Shown here in pieces: positions 1-7,778 of a stretch of DNA of 12,928 bases. Position 1 is the stretch's first letter, and each line of letters opens with the position of its first letter. The notes beneath the pieces are model-generated. The model saw nothing but the letters and a program-made list of their open reading frames with translations, ran no database searches and was not told the origin of the DNA. The DNA lies in NCBI GenBank assembly GCA_937891875.1, contig CALATR010000153.1:1-12928 (forward strand), given 5' to 3'. A program made the position numbers and the translations under genes. The stretch comes from an uncultured Pseudomonadota bacterium. GTDB taxonomy: Bacteria; Myxococcota_A; UBA796; GCA-2862545.

Positions 1-2
1 TC

Positions 3-1106
3 GAGATCGTCCGCACCCTCGACCAGCTGGGCGTCGCCAGCTCGGACCTGGCCCTGCCCGGCGCCGGAGAGCGCGCGACCGAGGACTGTGAGCGCATCGT
101 CGAGATGATCCGAGACGAGGGCCTGTCCATCCGCCCCGCCGCCGCCGGTCGCACCCACCCCAACGACATCCGCCCCATCTGCGAGATCACCCAGCGGACC
201 GGCGTTCCCGTCGAGGCGATGATGTTCCTGGGCACCTCGCCCATCCGCATCTACGCGGAAGGCTGGACCGAGGAGAAGCTCGAGACGCTGACCCGCCAGG
301 CCGTGAAGATGGCGGTGCAAGGCGGACTCCCGGCCAGCTTCGTCACCGAGGACACCGTCCGCTCCCAGCCCACGACCCTGCGCCGCCTGTTCACGGCCGC
401 GGTCGAGGAGGGCGCCGATCGCATCGTGCTGTGCGACACCGTCGGCCACGCCACCCCCAACGGGGTCTTCAACCTCATCCGCTGGACCCACGACCTGCTG
501 GTCGGCCTCGGCGTGCGCGACCGGGTCCGCGTGGACTGGCACGGACACAGCGATCGCGGCCTGTCGCTCGTGAACACCGTCTACGCCATCGAGGCCGGCG
601 CCGATCGCGTGCACGGCACCATCCTCGGCGTGGGCGAGCGGGTCGGCAACACGCCGCTGGACCTGCTGCTGGTCAACCTCAAGCTCCTCGACGCCTGGGA
701 CGGCGATCTCTCCGCCCTCGGCCCGCTGTGCGACCTGGTCAGCCGCGCCACCGAGGTGCCGATCCCGGTCAACTACCCGGTCTTCGGCGCGGACGCGTTC
801 CGCACCGGCACCGGCGTGCACGCCGCCGCGGTCATCAAGGCCCAGCGCAAGGGCGACCACTGGCTCGCCGACCGCATCTACTCCGGCGTGCCCGCGGCCT
901 GGTTCGGTCGCCAGCAGGAGATCGAGATCGGCCACCAGTCGGGGCTGTCCAACGTGCGCTTCTGGCTGCAGCAGCGGGGTCTGCCCGAGGATGAAGACGT
1001 CGTGAACGCCATCTTCGAGCAGGCGAAGAGCGGCAGCGAGCTCCTGTCCAACGACGAGGTCCTGGCCATCGTGCAGCGGGTCCGGCCCGAGGGTGCCCAC
1101 GCGTGA
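3..1106 (+). CDS. LeuA-family (2-isopropylmalate synthase-like) acyltransferase, 5' end cut by window edge
   Basis: This is the C-terminal part of an HMGL-like TIM-barrel enzyme of the 2-isopropylmalate/homocitrate/citramalate synthase group, which condenses acetyl-CoA with a 2-oxoacid. The frame is open from base 3, so the ATG at 105 is internal and the true start lies upstream; about 367 residues are visible. The metal-binding HxH is seen as DWHGHSDRG (His codons 540-542 and 546-548). It is followed by the LeuA-type GVGERVGNTP loop (about 628-657), a TGTGVHAAAVIKA segment (about 810-842), and SGLSNVRFWL near the C-terminus. No regulatory (LeuA dimer) domain follows, so it matches the short LeuA-like subfamily. 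The family assignment is firm. The exact 2-oxoacid substrate cannot be read from the sequence, so true leucine biosynthesis is only one option. The stop overlaps the start of the next gene, implying cotranscription. Confidence 0.85.
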   Translation, partial: EIVRTLDQLGVASSDLALPGAGERATEDCERIVEMIRDEGLSIRPAAAGRTHPNDIRPICEITQRTGVPVEAMMFLGTSPIRIYAEGWTEEKLETLTRQAVKMAVQGGLPASFVTEDTVRSQPTTLRRLFTAAVEEGADRIVLCDTVGHATPNGVFNLIRWTHDLLVGLGVRDRVRVDWHGHSDRGLSLVNTVYAIEAGADRVHGTILGVGERVGNTPLDLLLVNLKLLDAWDGDLSALGPLCDLVSRATEVPIPVNYPVFGADAFRTGTGVHAAAVIKAQRKGDHWLADRIYSGVPAAWFGRQQEIEIGHQSGLSNVRFWLQQRGLPEDEDVVNAIFEQAKSGSELLSNDEVLAIVQRVRPEGAHA

Positions 1107-2335
1107 CCCGCCGGCCCCCTCGCGTGTTCTCGCGGAGGACGGCTGCCGAGGCGGCTCTCCTCGCGAGGCGGTTCGCGAGCCGGGGCATCCCTCTGGACGC
1201 AGCAGACATCCGGCACACCCTCGCTGAAGGTGCCGAGGCCCTCTGGTACCACCGCACCGAAGGGGCGGTGATCCTCGCGCCGTACCGCAGCCGCACCCAT
1301 CCCGGCGGCCCGCTCGACGGTCCCCGCGGCATGCTCGCGCTGATCGCCATGGGCAACATCCGCGTCGACGAGACCGACGCGCTGTCGGAGGAGATGCACT
1401 TCGCCCACCGCCGGCCCGAGTCGCGCCTGCTGTCCGAGCGCGAGTCCGAGCACGCCCTGCTCCACTACGTCGACGCCCTGGTGCACGAGCGCGACCCGGC
1501 CGACTACTTCGCCCGCTGGAACACCGCCGACAACGGCGAGTTCGTCGCCGGGCAGAACCTGTTCGATCTGCTGCGGCGGGTCGTCTGGGCCCACGTGCAG
1601 GAGCTGGTCGGCATCGTCGCCGCCCTGGACGCCGAGCACGGCCACCGGACCGCCTACGTCATCCCGCCCCTGCCCCTGTCGCGGCGGGTCTCGGCGCCGG
1701 TCGGCCGGGCTGCGGCCATGCTCTGGGGCGACCTGCTCGAGCGCGCCTTCTTCGACCAGAACCGCATGGTGTCGACCGAGCGCTTGCGCATCACGGCAGG
1801 CAGTCACAACCTGGACTTTCCGCTGATCGTCCACCCGCTGGCCGCCGGTGGCCTGGCCGTGCGCGCCCTCGCCCGCACCGCCGACACCCTGGTGCCCGAG
1901 GAGGACGGCGAGGTGCAGGTCTTCGAGCACGGCATCATCCCCCGCGACCCCGACCCGCGCACCCTGCGCCCCGACGCCCTGGCCGGACTGGTCTGGCACG
2001 ACGACGGCGACGTGCCCCTGTTCATGGCCGATCCCGAAGAAGACGAGATCATCTCCCTGCAGCAGGCGATCTCCCTGGTCGAGCAGCTCACCCCGGGCCT
2101 GCCCGCCCCCCGCCGCGAGCGCACCCCGACCCCGGGCCCGACCAGCCTGCACGACGCCGTCACGGTGCTTCGGGACGGCCCCCCGTCGGACGCTCCGGTC
2201 CGCCACGCCGAGCGCAGCCGCAGCACCACGCGCAGCCCCGGCGAGATCGAGATCCCCCACGATCTCGGCGGGCGCGAGCGCAAGAGCCCCGGGCTGCTCC
2301 AGCGGCTCGCGTGGTGGCGCAAACGGCGGGAGTAG
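1103..2335 (+). CDS. Hypothetical protein translationally coupled to the LeuA-like gene
   Basis: I do not recognise this 410-residue protein. It starts with GTG inside the stop of the LeuA-like gene (GTGA overlap at 1103-1106), with a GAGGG ribosome-binding site at 1089-1093. Codon use is strongly G/C at third positions, as expected for a real gene here. It has no signal peptide or obvious membrane segment. The first 300 residues look globular, rich in Arg and acidic residues, with a Trp/His-containing stretch near residues 125-145 (YFARWNTADNGEF). From about residue 335 it becomes Pro/Arg/Ser-rich and probably disordered. It ends in a very basic tail (LLQRLAWWRKRRE), which could contact nucleic acid or membrane lipid; that is inference. 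Tight coupling suggests it works with, or is dosed together with, the LeuA-like enzyme. Confidence 0.75.
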   Translation: MTRRPPRVFSRRTAAEAALLARRFASRGIPLDAADIRHTLAEGAEALWYHRTEGAVILAPYRSRTHPGGPLDGPRGMLALIAMGNIRVDETDALSEEMHFAHRRPESRLLSERESEHALLHYVDALVHERDPADYFARWNTADNGEFVAGQNLFDLLRRVVWAHVQELVGIVAALDAEHGHRTAYVIPPLPLSRRVSAPVGRAAAMLWGDLLERAFFDQNRMVSTERLRITAGSHNLDFPLIVHPLAAGGLAVRALARTADTLVPEEDGEVQVFEHGIIPRDPDPRTLRPDALAGLVWHDDGDVPLFMADPEEDEIISLQQAISLVEQLTPGLPAPRRERTPTPGPTSLHDAVTVLRDGPPSDAPVRHAERSRSTTRSPGEIEIPHDLGGRERKSPGLLQRLAWWRKRRE

Positions 2336-2373
2336 CGCCCGCTTCGGTGTTACGCGCCGCCCCCCACCCATCC

Positions 2374-2378
2374 GGAGG
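2374..2378 (+). promoter_or_regulatory. Ribosome-binding site fixing the GTG start of the ThDP lyase
   Basis: GGAGG lies 5 bases before the GTG at 2384. It supports that start; no better-placed start codon is visible in the 48-bp gap. Confidence 0.7.
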
Positions 2379-2383
2379 TCCTC

Positions 2384-4105
2384 GTGAACGGAGGCGCACA
2401 CGTCGCCCGGGTCCTGCAGCGCCACGGCGTGCAGCAGCTCTTCACCCTGTGCGGCGGGCACATCTCGCCCATCCTGACCGAGGCGCGCAAGGTCGGCGTG
2501 CAGGTGGTGGACGTCCGCGACGAGGGTCACGCTGTCTTCGCCGCCGACGCGGTCGCCCGCATGACCGGCACCATCGGCGTGGCCGCGGTCACCGCCGGTC
2601 CGGGCGTCACCAACACCCTCACCGCCCTGCAGAACGCCGCGATGGCCGAGACGCCGCTGCTCCTGCTCGGCGGCGCCGCGGCCACCGTGCTCCGGGGCAA
2701 GGGCTCGCTCCAGGACATCGACCAGCTCCCGCTCGTCTCGCCCATGTGCAAGGACGCGGTGCGGATCACCCAGGTCCGGGACATCGGTCCGACGCTCGAG
2801 CGCCTGGTGAGGCTCGCCCAGGAAGGCGTGCGCGGCCCCGTCTACGCCGAGCTCCCGGTCGACGTGCTCTACCCCGAGGCCATCGTGCGCGAGTGGTACG
2901 AGAAGGAGGCGGGCGGCGGCAAGGGCCTCGCCGGCAAGGCGGTCTCGCTCTACCTCAAGCAGCACCTCTACCGGCAGTTCCGGGACAACAACCGCGTGCA
3001 CGACGTGCCCGTCCCCCTCATCGACGCCATGGAGCCCCGCGCCAGCGAGGTCAGCACCATCGCAAAGCGCCTGATGAAGGCCGAGAAGCCCGTGCTGGTC
3101 CTGGGCAGCCAGGCGGTCGGGCTGCCCAAGGAGGCCGCGGACGTCGCCCTCGCCGTCGAGCGCATGGGCATCCCGGTCTTCATGGGCGGCATGTCGCGCG
3201 GGCTCCTGGGCAAGGGCCACCGCCTGCAGCTGCGCCACAAGCGCAGCAAGGCGCTCCGTGAGGCCGACTGTGTCGTGGTGGCGGGCTTCCCGCTCGACTT
3301 CCGCATGGGCTACGGCATGAAGATCAACCGCAAGGCCGAGCTGGTGGTGATCAACCGCGACCCCAGCTGGCTGCGCCGCAACCGCCGGCCGACCCAGGCC
3401 GTGCACGCAGACCCCGGGCGCACCCTGCAGGCCCTGGCCCAGGAAGTGAGCCCCAAGCCGTCCTGGGAGGGCTGGCTCGACACCCTGCGCGAGCGCGATG
3501 ATGCCCGCGACGCCGAGATCGTCGAGGAGGCCAAGGGCGGCGACTACGTCAACCCCCTGCACCTGGCCCAGGAGATCGAGGCGCGCCTCTCCGACGACAG
3601 CGTGCTGGTCGTAGACGGCGGAGACTTCGTCGCCAGCTGCTCCTACGTCGTGAGCCCGCGCTCGCCCCTGTCCTGGCTCGACCCGGGCGTCTTCGGAACC
3701 CTCGGCGTTGGAGGCGGCTTTGCGCTCGGCGCGGCCTGCGTGCGACCGGGGGCCGAGGTGTGGCTGCTGTGGGGCGACGGCGCCAGCGCGTTCTCGCTGT
3801 CGGAGATCGACACCTTCGTGCGCCTCGGCCTCAAGGTGATCGCGGTCGTCGGCACCGACGGGGCGTGGGGCCAGATCGCCCGCGACCAGGTGAAGATCCT
3901 CGACGACGACGTCGGCACCGTACTCCGCCGCACCGACTACCAGACCGTGTGCGAGGGCTACGGCGGCCGCGGCTTCCTGCTCACCGACCGCGCGCAGGTC
4001 GGCCCGACCCTGGACGCGGCCCGCGAGGCGGCCAAGGACGGCCCGGTGCTGGTCAACGCGTGGCTCGGGAAGTCGGACTTCCGGGAAGGCTCGCTCTCGA
4101 TGTAG
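2384..4105 (+). CDS. Thiamine-diphosphate 2-hydroxyacyl-CoA lyase, ILVBL/HACL2-like
   Basis: This 573-residue ThDP enzyme has the usual three domains: PYR at about 1-170, a central domain at about 215-345, and PP at about 385-560. The catalytic glutamate is E47 (VRDEGHAVFAAD). The cofactor-metal motif begins GDG with D465, and the second ligand 27 residues later is D492 (GTDGAW). From memory of the human protein, the sequence follows ILVBL/HACL2 closely: LFTLCGGHISP, VAAVTAGPGVTNTLTA, ELPVDVLYPEA, VLGSQAVGLP, WLDPGVFGTLGVG and the C-terminal DFREGS. Human HACL2 cleaves 2-hydroxyacyl-CoA to formyl-CoA plus a shortened aldehyde at the ER. This protein lacks the N-terminal membrane anchor and should be cytosolic. 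Acetolactate synthase or oxalyl-CoA decarboxylase activity is less likely but not excluded. It lies 48 bp after the hypothetical gene, probably in the same operon. Confidence 0.85.
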   Translation: MNGGAHVARVLQRHGVQQLFTLCGGHISPILTEARKVGVQVVDVRDEGHAVFAADAVARMTGTIGVAAVTAGPGVTNTLTALQNAAMAETPLLLLGGAAATVLRGKGSLQDIDQLPLVSPMCKDAVRITQVRDIGPTLERLVRLAQEGVRGPVYAELPVDVLYPEAIVREWYEKEAGGGKGLAGKAVSLYLKQHLYRQFRDNNRVHDVPVPLIDAMEPRASEVSTIAKRLMKAEKPVLVLGSQAVGLPKEAADVALAVERMGIPVFMGGMSRGLLGKGHRLQLRHKRSKALREADCVVVAGFPLDFRMGYGMKINRKAELVVINRDPSWLRRNRRPTQAVHADPGRTLQALAQEVSPKPSWEGWLDTLRERDDARDAEIVEEAKGGDYVNPLHLAQEIEARLSDDSVLVVDGGDFVASCSYVVSPRSPLSWLDPGVFGTLGVGGGFALGAACVRPGAEVWLLWGDGASAFSLSEIDTFVRLGLKVIAVVGTDGAWGQIARDQVKILDDDVGTVLRRTDYQTVCEGYGGRGFLLTDRAQVGPTLDAAREAAKDGPVLVNAWLGKSDFREGSLSM

Positions 4106-4167
4106 CCGGCCCCCCGGGAGGCCTCGTTCTCCCTGGACACCGGGCTATCGCCAGATACCCGGGAACC

Positions 4168-5625
4168 ATGCACATCCTCGTCACTGGCGCCACCGGCTAC
4201 GTCGGCGGCCGACTCGTCCCCCGCCTCCTGAAGCGCGGCCACCAGGTCCGCATCCTCGTCCGCGACCGCACCCGGGTCCTGGACCGCCCCTGGGCCGAGG
4301 ACGTCGAGATCATCGAGGGCGACGTGCTGGACGCGGACACCCTGCCGCCGGCGGTGCAGGGCGTCGAGGTCGCGTACTACCTGATCCACTCGATGTACGC
4401 CGGGGAGGACTACGCCGAGCGCGATCGGCAGGCCGCGGACATCTTCGGGCGGGCCGCCGCCGAGGCCGGCGTGCAGCGGGTCGTCTACCTGGGGGCCATC
4501 GAGCCCGAGGGCGACAGCAGCGAGCACCTGCACAGCCGCCTCGAGACCGGCGCCGGGCTCGCCGAGCACGTGCCCGTCCTGGAGGTGCGCGCCGGACCCG
4601 TCATCGGCTCGGGCTCCGCCAGCTTCGAGATGTGCCGCTACCTGACCGAGCGCCTGCCCGTCATGGTCACCCCCCGCTGGATCGACGTGCCGGTGCGCCC
4701 GGTCGCCATCCGCACCGTGCTCCACACCCTCGTCGCCGCCCTGGACGTCGACGCCACCGGCCCGGTCGACATCGGCGCCGAGCCGACCACCTTCCGCGAC
4801 ATGATGAGGATCTACGCCGAGGTTCGCGGCCTGCGCAAGCGCCTCATCCTGCCGACGCCCCTGCTCGCGCCCGGGCTCGCCGCCCGCTGGGTGGGGCTGG
4901 TGACCCCGATCACGAACGACCTGGCCGTGCCGCTGGTCAAGGGCATGACCGCCCCGGTGGTCGGCGACACCACCCGCGCCGGCGAGCTCTTCCCCGAGGT
5001 CGAGCCCATCTCCTACCGGCGCGCCGTCGAGTTGGCTCTGGACCGGCTCATGGAGCACCGGGTCGAGACCCGCTGGAGCGGCGCCCTGCCCCGCGGCGTG
5101 CCCTACACGCTCTCCGACCGGGAGGGCCTCATCCGCGAGCAGCACGTGCGCGAGCTGCCGGTGAGCCCCGACGTCGCCTTCGAAGCCGTGCTCGGCCTGG
5201 GCGGTGAGAACGGCTGGGGCGCGTGGGACTGGGCCTGGCGGCTGCGCGGGCGCATGGACCAGTGGGTCGGCGGTCCGGGCACCCGCCGCGGCCGGCGCGA
5301 TCCGGACCAGCTCCTCGCGGGCGAGGTCCTCGACTTCTGGAGGGTCGAGGCCATCGATCCGCCGAACCACCTCCTGCTCCGCGCCGAGATGCGCGTCCCG
5401 GGCAAGGCCTGGCTCGAGTTCGTCGTCGAGCCCTGGTCCACCGGCTCCCGGGTCGTGCAGACGGCGCTGTACCAGCCCCGCGGCCTGCGCGGCCTCGCCT
5501 ACTGGTGGGCGATGTACCCGATGCACCTCTTCGTGTTCGCCTCGCTCCTGGACGCGATCGAGGCGCGGGCGGTCGGACGGGTGGACGCGAGCGCTCCGGG
5601 CCGGGTCGAGGCCGTCACTCCGTGA
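4168..5625 (+). CDS. NAD(P)-binding atypical SDR fused to a DUF2867-like C-terminal domain
   Basis: The 485-residue protein opens directly with a Rossmann motif, GATGYVG at residues 7-13, which fixes the ATG at 4168; the frame is open further upstream only because it overlaps the lyase gene. The N-terminal half (1 to about 295) is an extended/atypical SDR of the NmrA/YbjT kind, with the subfamily signature YYLIHSM at 70-76 and VVYLGAI at 105-111. The C-terminal part (about 320-470) is rich in Trp (GWGAWDWAWRLRG, DFWRVEAI, YWWAMYPMH) and matches my recollection of the DUF2867 domain, often fused to such SDRs. The substrate is unknown. SDR-DUF2867 proteins are usually annotated only as NAD(P)H-binding oxidoreductases. 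It sits 62 bp after the lyase gene with only a weak GGGA before the ATG, so it may be in the same operon. Confidence 0.85.
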   Translation: MHILVTGATGYVGGRLVPRLLKRGHQVRILVRDRTRVLDRPWAEDVEIIEGDVLDADTLPPAVQGVEVAYYLIHSMYAGEDYAERDRQAADIFGRAAAEAGVQRVVYLGAIEPEGDSSEHLHSRLETGAGLAEHVPVLEVRAGPVIGSGSASFEMCRYLTERLPVMVTPRWIDVPVRPVAIRTVLHTLVAALDVDATGPVDIGAEPTTFRDMMRIYAEVRGLRKRLILPTPLLAPGLAARWVGLVTPITNDLAVPLVKGMTAPVVGDTTRAGELFPEVEPISYRRAVELALDRLMEHRVETRWSGALPRGVPYTLSDREGLIREQHVRELPVSPDVAFEAVLGLGGENGWGAWDWAWRLRGRMDQWVGGPGTRRGRRDPDQLLAGEVLDFWRVEAIDPPNHLLLRAEMRVPGKAWLEFVVEPWSTGSRVVQTALYQPRGLRGLAYWWAMYPMHLFVFASLLDAIEARAVGRVDASAPGRVEAVTP

Positions 5626-5684
5626 GCAGCCGTCCTGCGCCGGGTGACCGGTGGCCGGGCTAGGATCGAGGACGGAGGCTTCCC

Positions 5685-6362
5685 ATGCCCACCGAGATCC
5701 CGCTGTCCGACGGCACCACGCTCCAGGCCGAGCTCTTCCTGCCCGAGGCCCCGGGGCCCGCGGGCGCCGTGCTGGTCGTGCCGTCGATCTTCGGCTCCGA
5801 TCGCGGAACCCTGACGTTTGCCCGCCGGATCGCCGAGGCCGGCCACCCGGTCCTGGTGCCGACCCTCTTCCAGCGCACCGACCCCGGACCCGCCGGCTTC
5901 GATCCCGATGGCGTCTCCCGCGCCCGCGCCCGCATGCGCACCTACGATCGCGAGCAGGGACTGTCCGACCTGACCGCGGCCGCCGCCTTCCTGCGCGCCC
6001 GTCCCGAGGTCAACGGCATCGTCGCCCACGGCATCTGCTTCGGCGGCCACCTGGCGGCGATCCTCGGCCAGCGCGGGGTCGTCGACTCCGTGCACACCGT
6101 GCACGGCAGCGGCATCGAGCGGGTCGCGCCCAAGGCTCCCCTGCCCTGCCCGCTCACGTTCCACACCGGCTCGGCGGACAGCACGATCCCCCCCGAGGCC
6201 ATCGAGGCGATCTCCGCGGCGTGGCCCCACGCCGAGATCACCATGCACGACGGCGCCCACCACGGCTTCGCCCACCCGGGCAGCCCGGCCTTCGTGTCGT
6301 TCGCCTACGAGGCTTCGGTGCAGACCCTGCTGCGGGACGCGGGCAGGCTCACCGACGGGTGA
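5685..6362 (+). CDS. Dienelactone hydrolase-family alpha/beta hydrolase
   Basis: This 225-residue protein has the dienelactone hydrolase layout and length. The nucleophile elbow GICFGG carries Cys118, the acid is Asp165 (GSADSTIP), and the base is His193 (AHHGFAHPG), giving the Cys-Asp-His triad typical of the family. There is no signal peptide, so it is probably cytosolic. Family members hydrolyse lactones and esters. The dienelactone substrate itself is unlikely without chlorocatechol-pathway neighbours, so only the general hydrolase role is supported. The start ATG is preceded by GGAGG about 7 bases upstream. A TAGGAT at 5661-5666 could be a -10 element, but no -35 is evident, so separate transcription from the SDR gene (59 bp upstream) is uncertain. 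Its 3' end overlaps the convergent P450 gene by 14 bp. Confidence 0.85.
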   Translation: MPTEIPLSDGTTLQAELFLPEAPGPAGAVLVVPSIFGSDRGTLTFARRIAEAGHPVLVPTLFQRTDPGPAGFDPDGVSRARARMRTYDREQGLSDLTAAAAFLRARPEVNGIVAHGICFGGHLAAILGQRGVVDSVHTVHGSGIERVAPKAPLPCPLTFHTGSADSTIPPEAIEAISAAWPHAEITMHDGAHHGFAHPGSPAFVSFAYEASVQTLLRDAGRLTDG

Positions 6363-7716
6363 TCCGCATCGGAAGTCCATTTCCAACCCGTAGCGTCACG
6401 CTCGCGTCCAGCTCCAGCTGGTGGCCGGGACGCAGGTGGAGCTGGAAGCGGCGGGCGAGCACGGCCAGCACCAGGCGCGCCTCGAGCAGGGCGAAGTGCT
6501 CGCCGATGCACTTGCGCTGACCCACGCTGAAGGGGTGGAAGGCCAGGCGGGGGCGGCTGCCGGCGCGCTCGGGACGCCAGCGATCGGGGTCGAAGACGTC
6601 GGGGTCGCGCCAGTAGTCGGGGTGGCGGTGCATCACCCAGGGCGAGATGAAGACCATCGTGCCGGCCGGCACGGCGATGCCCTCGATCTCGTCGTCCACG
6701 ACGGCCCGGCGCGCGTTCGTCCACGCCGGCGGGTACAGGCGCAGGGCCTCGTTGATGACGTAGCCGACCTGGTCGAGCGCGCGGAAGTCGGCGCCCTCGG
6801 GGTCCCTGTCGCCGAGCACGCCGTCGATGTGCTCGGCGAGCCTGTCCGCGACCAGCGGCCGCTGGGAGAGCAGGTAGAGCGCGAAAGACAAGGTGTTGGC
6901 GGTGGTCTCGTGTCCGGCGAGCAGCATGGTGAGCACCTCGTCGCGCAGCTGGGCGTCGTCCATGCCCTCGCCGGTGTCCTCGTAGCGGGCGTCCATGAGC
7001 ATCTGCAGCAGGTCCTCCCGCGGCTCCGACGAGGCCCGTCGCTCGGCGATGATCTCGTTCACGACTGCATCGAGCCGCGCCAGCGCCCGCCGGCCCTCGA
7101 GGTTGGCGGGGGTGGGCCACTTCCAGGGCATGGGCAGCGCCGAGGTGACCATGCGGTCGAACGCGTCGATGATCGCGTCCAGGCCCTCGCTGACGACCGC
7201 CTCGACCGGCGCGATGTCGTGGCTGAACAGGGTGTCGCAGGCGATCCGCAGGGTGAGGCGGCTCATGTCCTCGGCCACGTCGATCTCTCGGTCCAACGCC
7301 GAGTCCCACTCGGTCGCCAGCTCGGCGGCCCGGCGTACCATGGTCCGGGCGAAGCCGTCGACGATGCCCTTGCGGAACGCCGGCTGGGCGATCCGACGCT
7401 GGCGCTTCCAGTGCTCGCCTTCCGCGGTGAGCAGGCCCTGGCCGAGCATCGTGCGCAGGATCTGGTAGCCGCGGCTGGACTTGGCGTAGCGGTCCTCGTG
7501 GCGGAGGAACACGTGCTGGAGGTGCTCGACGCGGTTGAGGTGCAAGGTGTTCAGGAAGGCCATGCGCATCCAGACCGCGTCGCCGTGCTCACGGCGGGCC
7601 TCGAGGAACAGACCGAGCACGTCCTGCTGGGCGCGAGGCAGGTGGCCGAGGAGGTGGGCCGAGGGCCAGGTGGCCGCGCCGGTGGCGGGGGCGTCGAGCA
7701 GGGCGGTCGCGCTCAT
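6349..7716 (-). CDS. Cytochrome P450
   Basis: This 455-residue heme-thiolate monooxygenase has all the class motifs. The I-helix is AGHETT at 267-272, the K-helix ExxR is E323-R326 (EALRLYPP), the Arg of the PERF region is in RWRPERAG (380-386), and the heme loop PFSVGQRKCIG carries the ligand Cys403. The Ser in place of the usual Gly after Phe is a mild variation. The long-chain style (EALRLYPP, KCIGEHFALLEA) resembles CYP4/CYP102-like fatty acid hydroxylases, but the substrate cannot be assigned. It is a stand-alone heme domain needing external ferredoxin/reductase partners, none of which are encoded here. The start at 7716 is chosen because GGAG lies 6 bases upstream. The in-frame ATG 10 codons further up (7746) lacks a ribosome-binding site and would lie before the predicted transcription start. 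It is divergent from a TetR regulator. Confidence 0.93.
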   Translation of the reverse strand: MSATALLDAPATGAATWPSAHLLGHLPRAQQDVLGLFLEARREHGDAVWMRMAFLNTLHLNRVEHLQHVFLRHEDRYAKSSRGYQILRTMLGQGLLTAEGEHWKRQRRIAQPAFRKGIVDGFARTMVRRAAELATEWDSALDREIDVAEDMSRLTLRIACDTLFSHDIAPVEAVVSEGLDAIIDAFDRMVTSALPMPWKWPTPANLEGRRALARLDAVVNEIIAERRASSEPREDLLQMLMDARYEDTGEGMDDAQLRDEVLTMLLAGHETTANTLSFALYLLSQRPLVADRLAEHIDGVLGDRDPEGADFRALDQVGYVINEALRLYPPAWTNARRAVVDDEIEGIAVPAGTMVFISPWVMHRHPDYWRDPDVFDPDRWRPERAGSRPRLAFHPFSVGQRKCIGEHFALLEARLVLAVLARRFQLHLRPGHQLELDASVTLRVGNGLPMRITRR

Positions 7717-7730
7717 GGCAGACTCCAGTT

Positions 7731-7746
7731 GCGAGTGAATGCTCAT
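7731..7746. promoter_or_regulatory. Second, imperfect operator-like site O2
   Basis: GCGAGTGAATGCTCAT matches O1 at 12 of 16 positions in the same orientation, with its start 25 bp away, and covers the predicted P450 transcription start. A further half-site ACTCGC lies at 7778-7783. A separate perfect palindrome, CATATT-C-AATATG (7744-7756), joins O2 and O1. Confidence 0.5.
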
Positions 7747-7748
7747 AT

Positions 7749-7778
7749 TCAATATGCGAGTTAATACTCGCTTCTCAA
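7749..7778 (-). promoter_or_regulatory. Predicted promoter of the P450 gene
   Basis: On the minus strand, TTGAGA (7773-7778) and TATTGA (7749-7754) are separated by 18 bp, a reasonable sigma-70-type pair in an otherwise GC-rich genome. Transcription would start near 7742, giving a leader of about 25 nt that contains the GGAG of the P450 gene. This is a prediction from sequence only. Confidence 0.45.
7756..7771. promoter_or_regulatory. Operator-like palindrome O1 between the P450 and TetR genes
   Basis: GCGAGTTAATACTCGC has perfect 6-bp arms (GCGAGT/ACTCGC) around TAAT. It fills most of the spacer between the predicted -35 and -10 of the P450 promoter. The position and size fit a TetR-family dimer site, most simply for the divergently encoded regulator. 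Confidence 0.6.

Noticed and set aside
878..3562. Antisense open frame of 894 codons on the minus strand
   Set aside because: It lies opposite two or three well-supported genes. Its composition (long runs of Ala, Gly, Leu, Asp, His) is that of a mirror frame in high-GC DNA, and it shows no domain.
2384..4105. Annotation as ordinary acetolactate synthase (leucine/valine pathway with the LeuA-like gene)
   Set aside because: Sequence landmarks follow ILVBL/HACL2, and no small regulatory subunit or ilvC/leuB-D genes are adjacent. It is still possible but less likely.
3760..4167. N-terminal extension of the SDR gene into the lyase gene
   Set aside because: The Rossmann motif begins 6 residues after ATG 4168, as usual for SDRs, and the extension is an Arg/Pro-rich shadow of the lyase.
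4117..4167. Promoter before the SDR gene
   Set aside because: TGGACA followed 16 bp later by TACCCG is too poor a -10 to claim; the CCGGG/CCCGG repeats there are expected in such GC-rich DNA.
7744..7746. Upstream ATG for the P450
   Set aside because: It has no ribosome-binding site and would lie before the predicted transcription start; ATG 7714-7716 (minus strand) has GGAG 6 bases upstream.
6421..7764. 447-codon plus-strand frame opposite the P450
   Set aside because: The P450 motifs on the other strand are unambiguous; this frame is a GC-driven shadow.
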